Source: a virus. Taken from it: 38,808 nucleotides of DNA. The translations under genes were made by a program, and so were the position numbers. Each line of letters opens with the position of its first letter. The stretch's first letter is position 1. The stretch is taken from IMG/VR virus record IMGVR_UViG_3300043639_000040, positions 1 through 38,808 of that record, one strand, 5' to 3'. Shown here one piece after another: positions 38,110 through 38,808 of the stretch. The notes beneath the pieces are model-generated. The model ran no database searches and had not been told where the DNA came from. It saw nothing but the letters and a program-made list of their open reading frames with translations.

Positions 38110-38212
38110 TTTTTTACTTTTGCTCCTATATTTATATTTCTTGCCTTTCGGCTTCTGAGCTAACCGCTCAATGAGACTCACTCTTTCAAATGAGCCTGAT
38201 CAACAGTTAGAT

Positions 38213-38389
38213 CTAACTTCGATCTCTCTCCACCGCTCCGAAAAATGCTTTATCCATATCGTCAGGCTTTCGCTCTCGAACCTTTTCTGCCTGTTTTCGG
38301 CGTTTTATGGACCGATCCCGTTGCACTTGCCGCCGATGGTTCCGGCGAAACGTTAAAACGGCCTCAGGGTCGATCACGTAAAGCGACAT
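38213..38389 (-). CDS. Small basic helical protein (58 aa)
   Basis: ATG 38389 follows the repeat protein's stop by 3 nt. The product is MSLYVIDPEAVLTFRRNHRR followed by a highly charged basic helix (QVQRDRSIKRRKQAEKVRER) and ends FGAVERDRS. No family recognised; a nucleic-acid-binding adaptor is possible. It sits between the repeat protein and the SSB gene. Confidence 0.6.
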   Translation of the reverse strand: MSLYVIDPEAVLTFRRNHRRQVQRDRSIKRRKQAEKVRERKPDDMDKAFFGAVERDRS

Positions 38390-38392
38390 GGC

Positions 38393-38808
38393 TTATCTTT
38401 CAACCTCAATAAATTCACCATCAGAATTGACGGAATACCACGTATCGGCAGTTAGGCCTTCGCCCTCGTAACCGACGGCAATCCGCTTACGCCCGGCGGC
38501 ATCTTCATAAGTCAGGGCGATCGCTCCATTGATACCAACCTTGGCTTTACCATTTAGGCCGGCATTGGCGATGACGGAATCCTTACCCGACGAGCCGATC
38601 TTGGCGTTGTAACCCGACGAGCCGATCTGGGCGTATTCACCCGACGAGCCGATCTGGGCGTATTCACCCGACGAGCCGATCTGGGCGTATTCACCCGACG
38701 AGCCGATCTGGGCGTTGTTACCCGACGAGCCGATCTGGGCGTTGTTACCCGACGAGCCGATCTTGGCGTTGTAACCCGACGAGCCGATCTGGGCGTTGTT
38801 ACCCGACG
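38393..38808 (-). CDS. Phage repeat protein, C-terminal part (continues from window start)
   Basis: The frame runs in from the window end through nine 27-bp units (IGSSG repeats) and then reads KDSVIANAGLNGKAKVGING, AIALTYEDAAGRKRIAVGYE and TADTWYSVNSDGEFIEVER, ending at TAA 38393. The C-terminus (T-x-W-Y-x2-NxDGEFxEV) resembles, from memory, the C-terminal domain of the same phage repeat family. Together with 1-689 it gives one protein of about 370 residues with about 16 repeats. Direct joining of the two ends leaves the array 2 nt short at the junction, so the exact repeat number is unknown. Confidence 0.8.
   Translation of the reverse strand, partial: SGNNAQIGSSGYNAKIGSSGNNAQIGSSGNNAQIGSSGEYAQIGSSGEYAQIGSSGEYAQIGSSGYNAKIGSSGKDSVIANAGLNGKAKVGINGAIALTYEDAAGRKRIAVGYEGEGLTADTWYSVNSDGEFIEVER
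38586..38808. repeat. 27-bp tandem direct repeat array, right part
   Basis: Nine units, cccgacgag at 38586, 38613, 38640, 38667, 38694, 38721, 38748, 38775 and 38802 (truncated). A third variant codes EYAQ (gcgtattcac, three units). The strict 27-bp phase continues to the last base. Confidence 0.95.

Overview
The window is best read as a nearly complete genome of a temperate, tailed, siphovirus-like phage (or the equivalent prophage) of about 38.8 kb. It carries every expected module: lysogeny and integration, lysis, a long non-contractile tail, a head built on HK97-type parts, packaging, and replication. Both ends lie inside the same 27-bp tandem repeat. On the minus strand one reading frame enters the array at the left end (protein N-terminus, 689 to 1) and leaves it at the right end (C-terminus, 38808 to 38393). 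The molecule is therefore probably circular or circularly permuted, and the contig was cut inside a repeat that is hard to assemble. No host gene or tRNA was recognised. The host is not identifiable with certainty. The secreted protein at 3447-3854 and the cohesin-like protein at 8666-9121 resemble, from memory, proteins common in Acidobacteriota (Blastocatellia). That is a weak inference.

Layout. 2870-5594 (+): lysogeny operon with a CI-like HTH repressor, a 43-aa acidic protein, a secreted protein, an ImmA-type metalloprotease behind a near-consensus promoter, and a tyrosine integrase. 2771-714 (-): Cro-like HTH gene, SWIM zinc-finger protein, small genes chained by ATGA overlaps including an excisionase-like protein, and a possible CII-like regulator. 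This leads into the repeat protein, which crosses the window ends and continues to 38393. 38389-32001 (-): an SSB-like protein, a primase-polymerase/helicase, a HARP-like plus J-domain protein, a small Cys-rich protein, a VWA protein, and several small genes. 31904-25796 (-): TerS, TerL, a portal fused to a Mu-F-like domain, prohead protease, major capsid protein. 25693-18195 (-): decoration and connector genes, a protein with 25 copies of a 14-residue repeat, tail completion proteins and tail tube. 18088-9252 (-): tail chaperone with a probable programmed frameshift, tape measure, and four tail-tip, hub and fibre proteins. 9121-5836 (-): lysis region with a secreted cohesin-like protein, a membrane-anchored GH19-like endolysin, a nested spanin-like pair, a multi-span holin candidate and a TM-coiled-coil protein. 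It converges on the integrase.

Control elements seen directly: five copies of an AATGTTAGG-type operator around the cro-like gene; a perfect 24-bp palindrome at the integrase start; two 48-bp palindromic elements of the same sequence in opposite orientation, 18 kb apart (17276 and 35416); and terminator-like hairpins near the capsid, decoration and tail-tube genes. A leader motif, ACTTGGAGA, precedes four early genes. All functions rest on motif recognition by eye; no database search was run.
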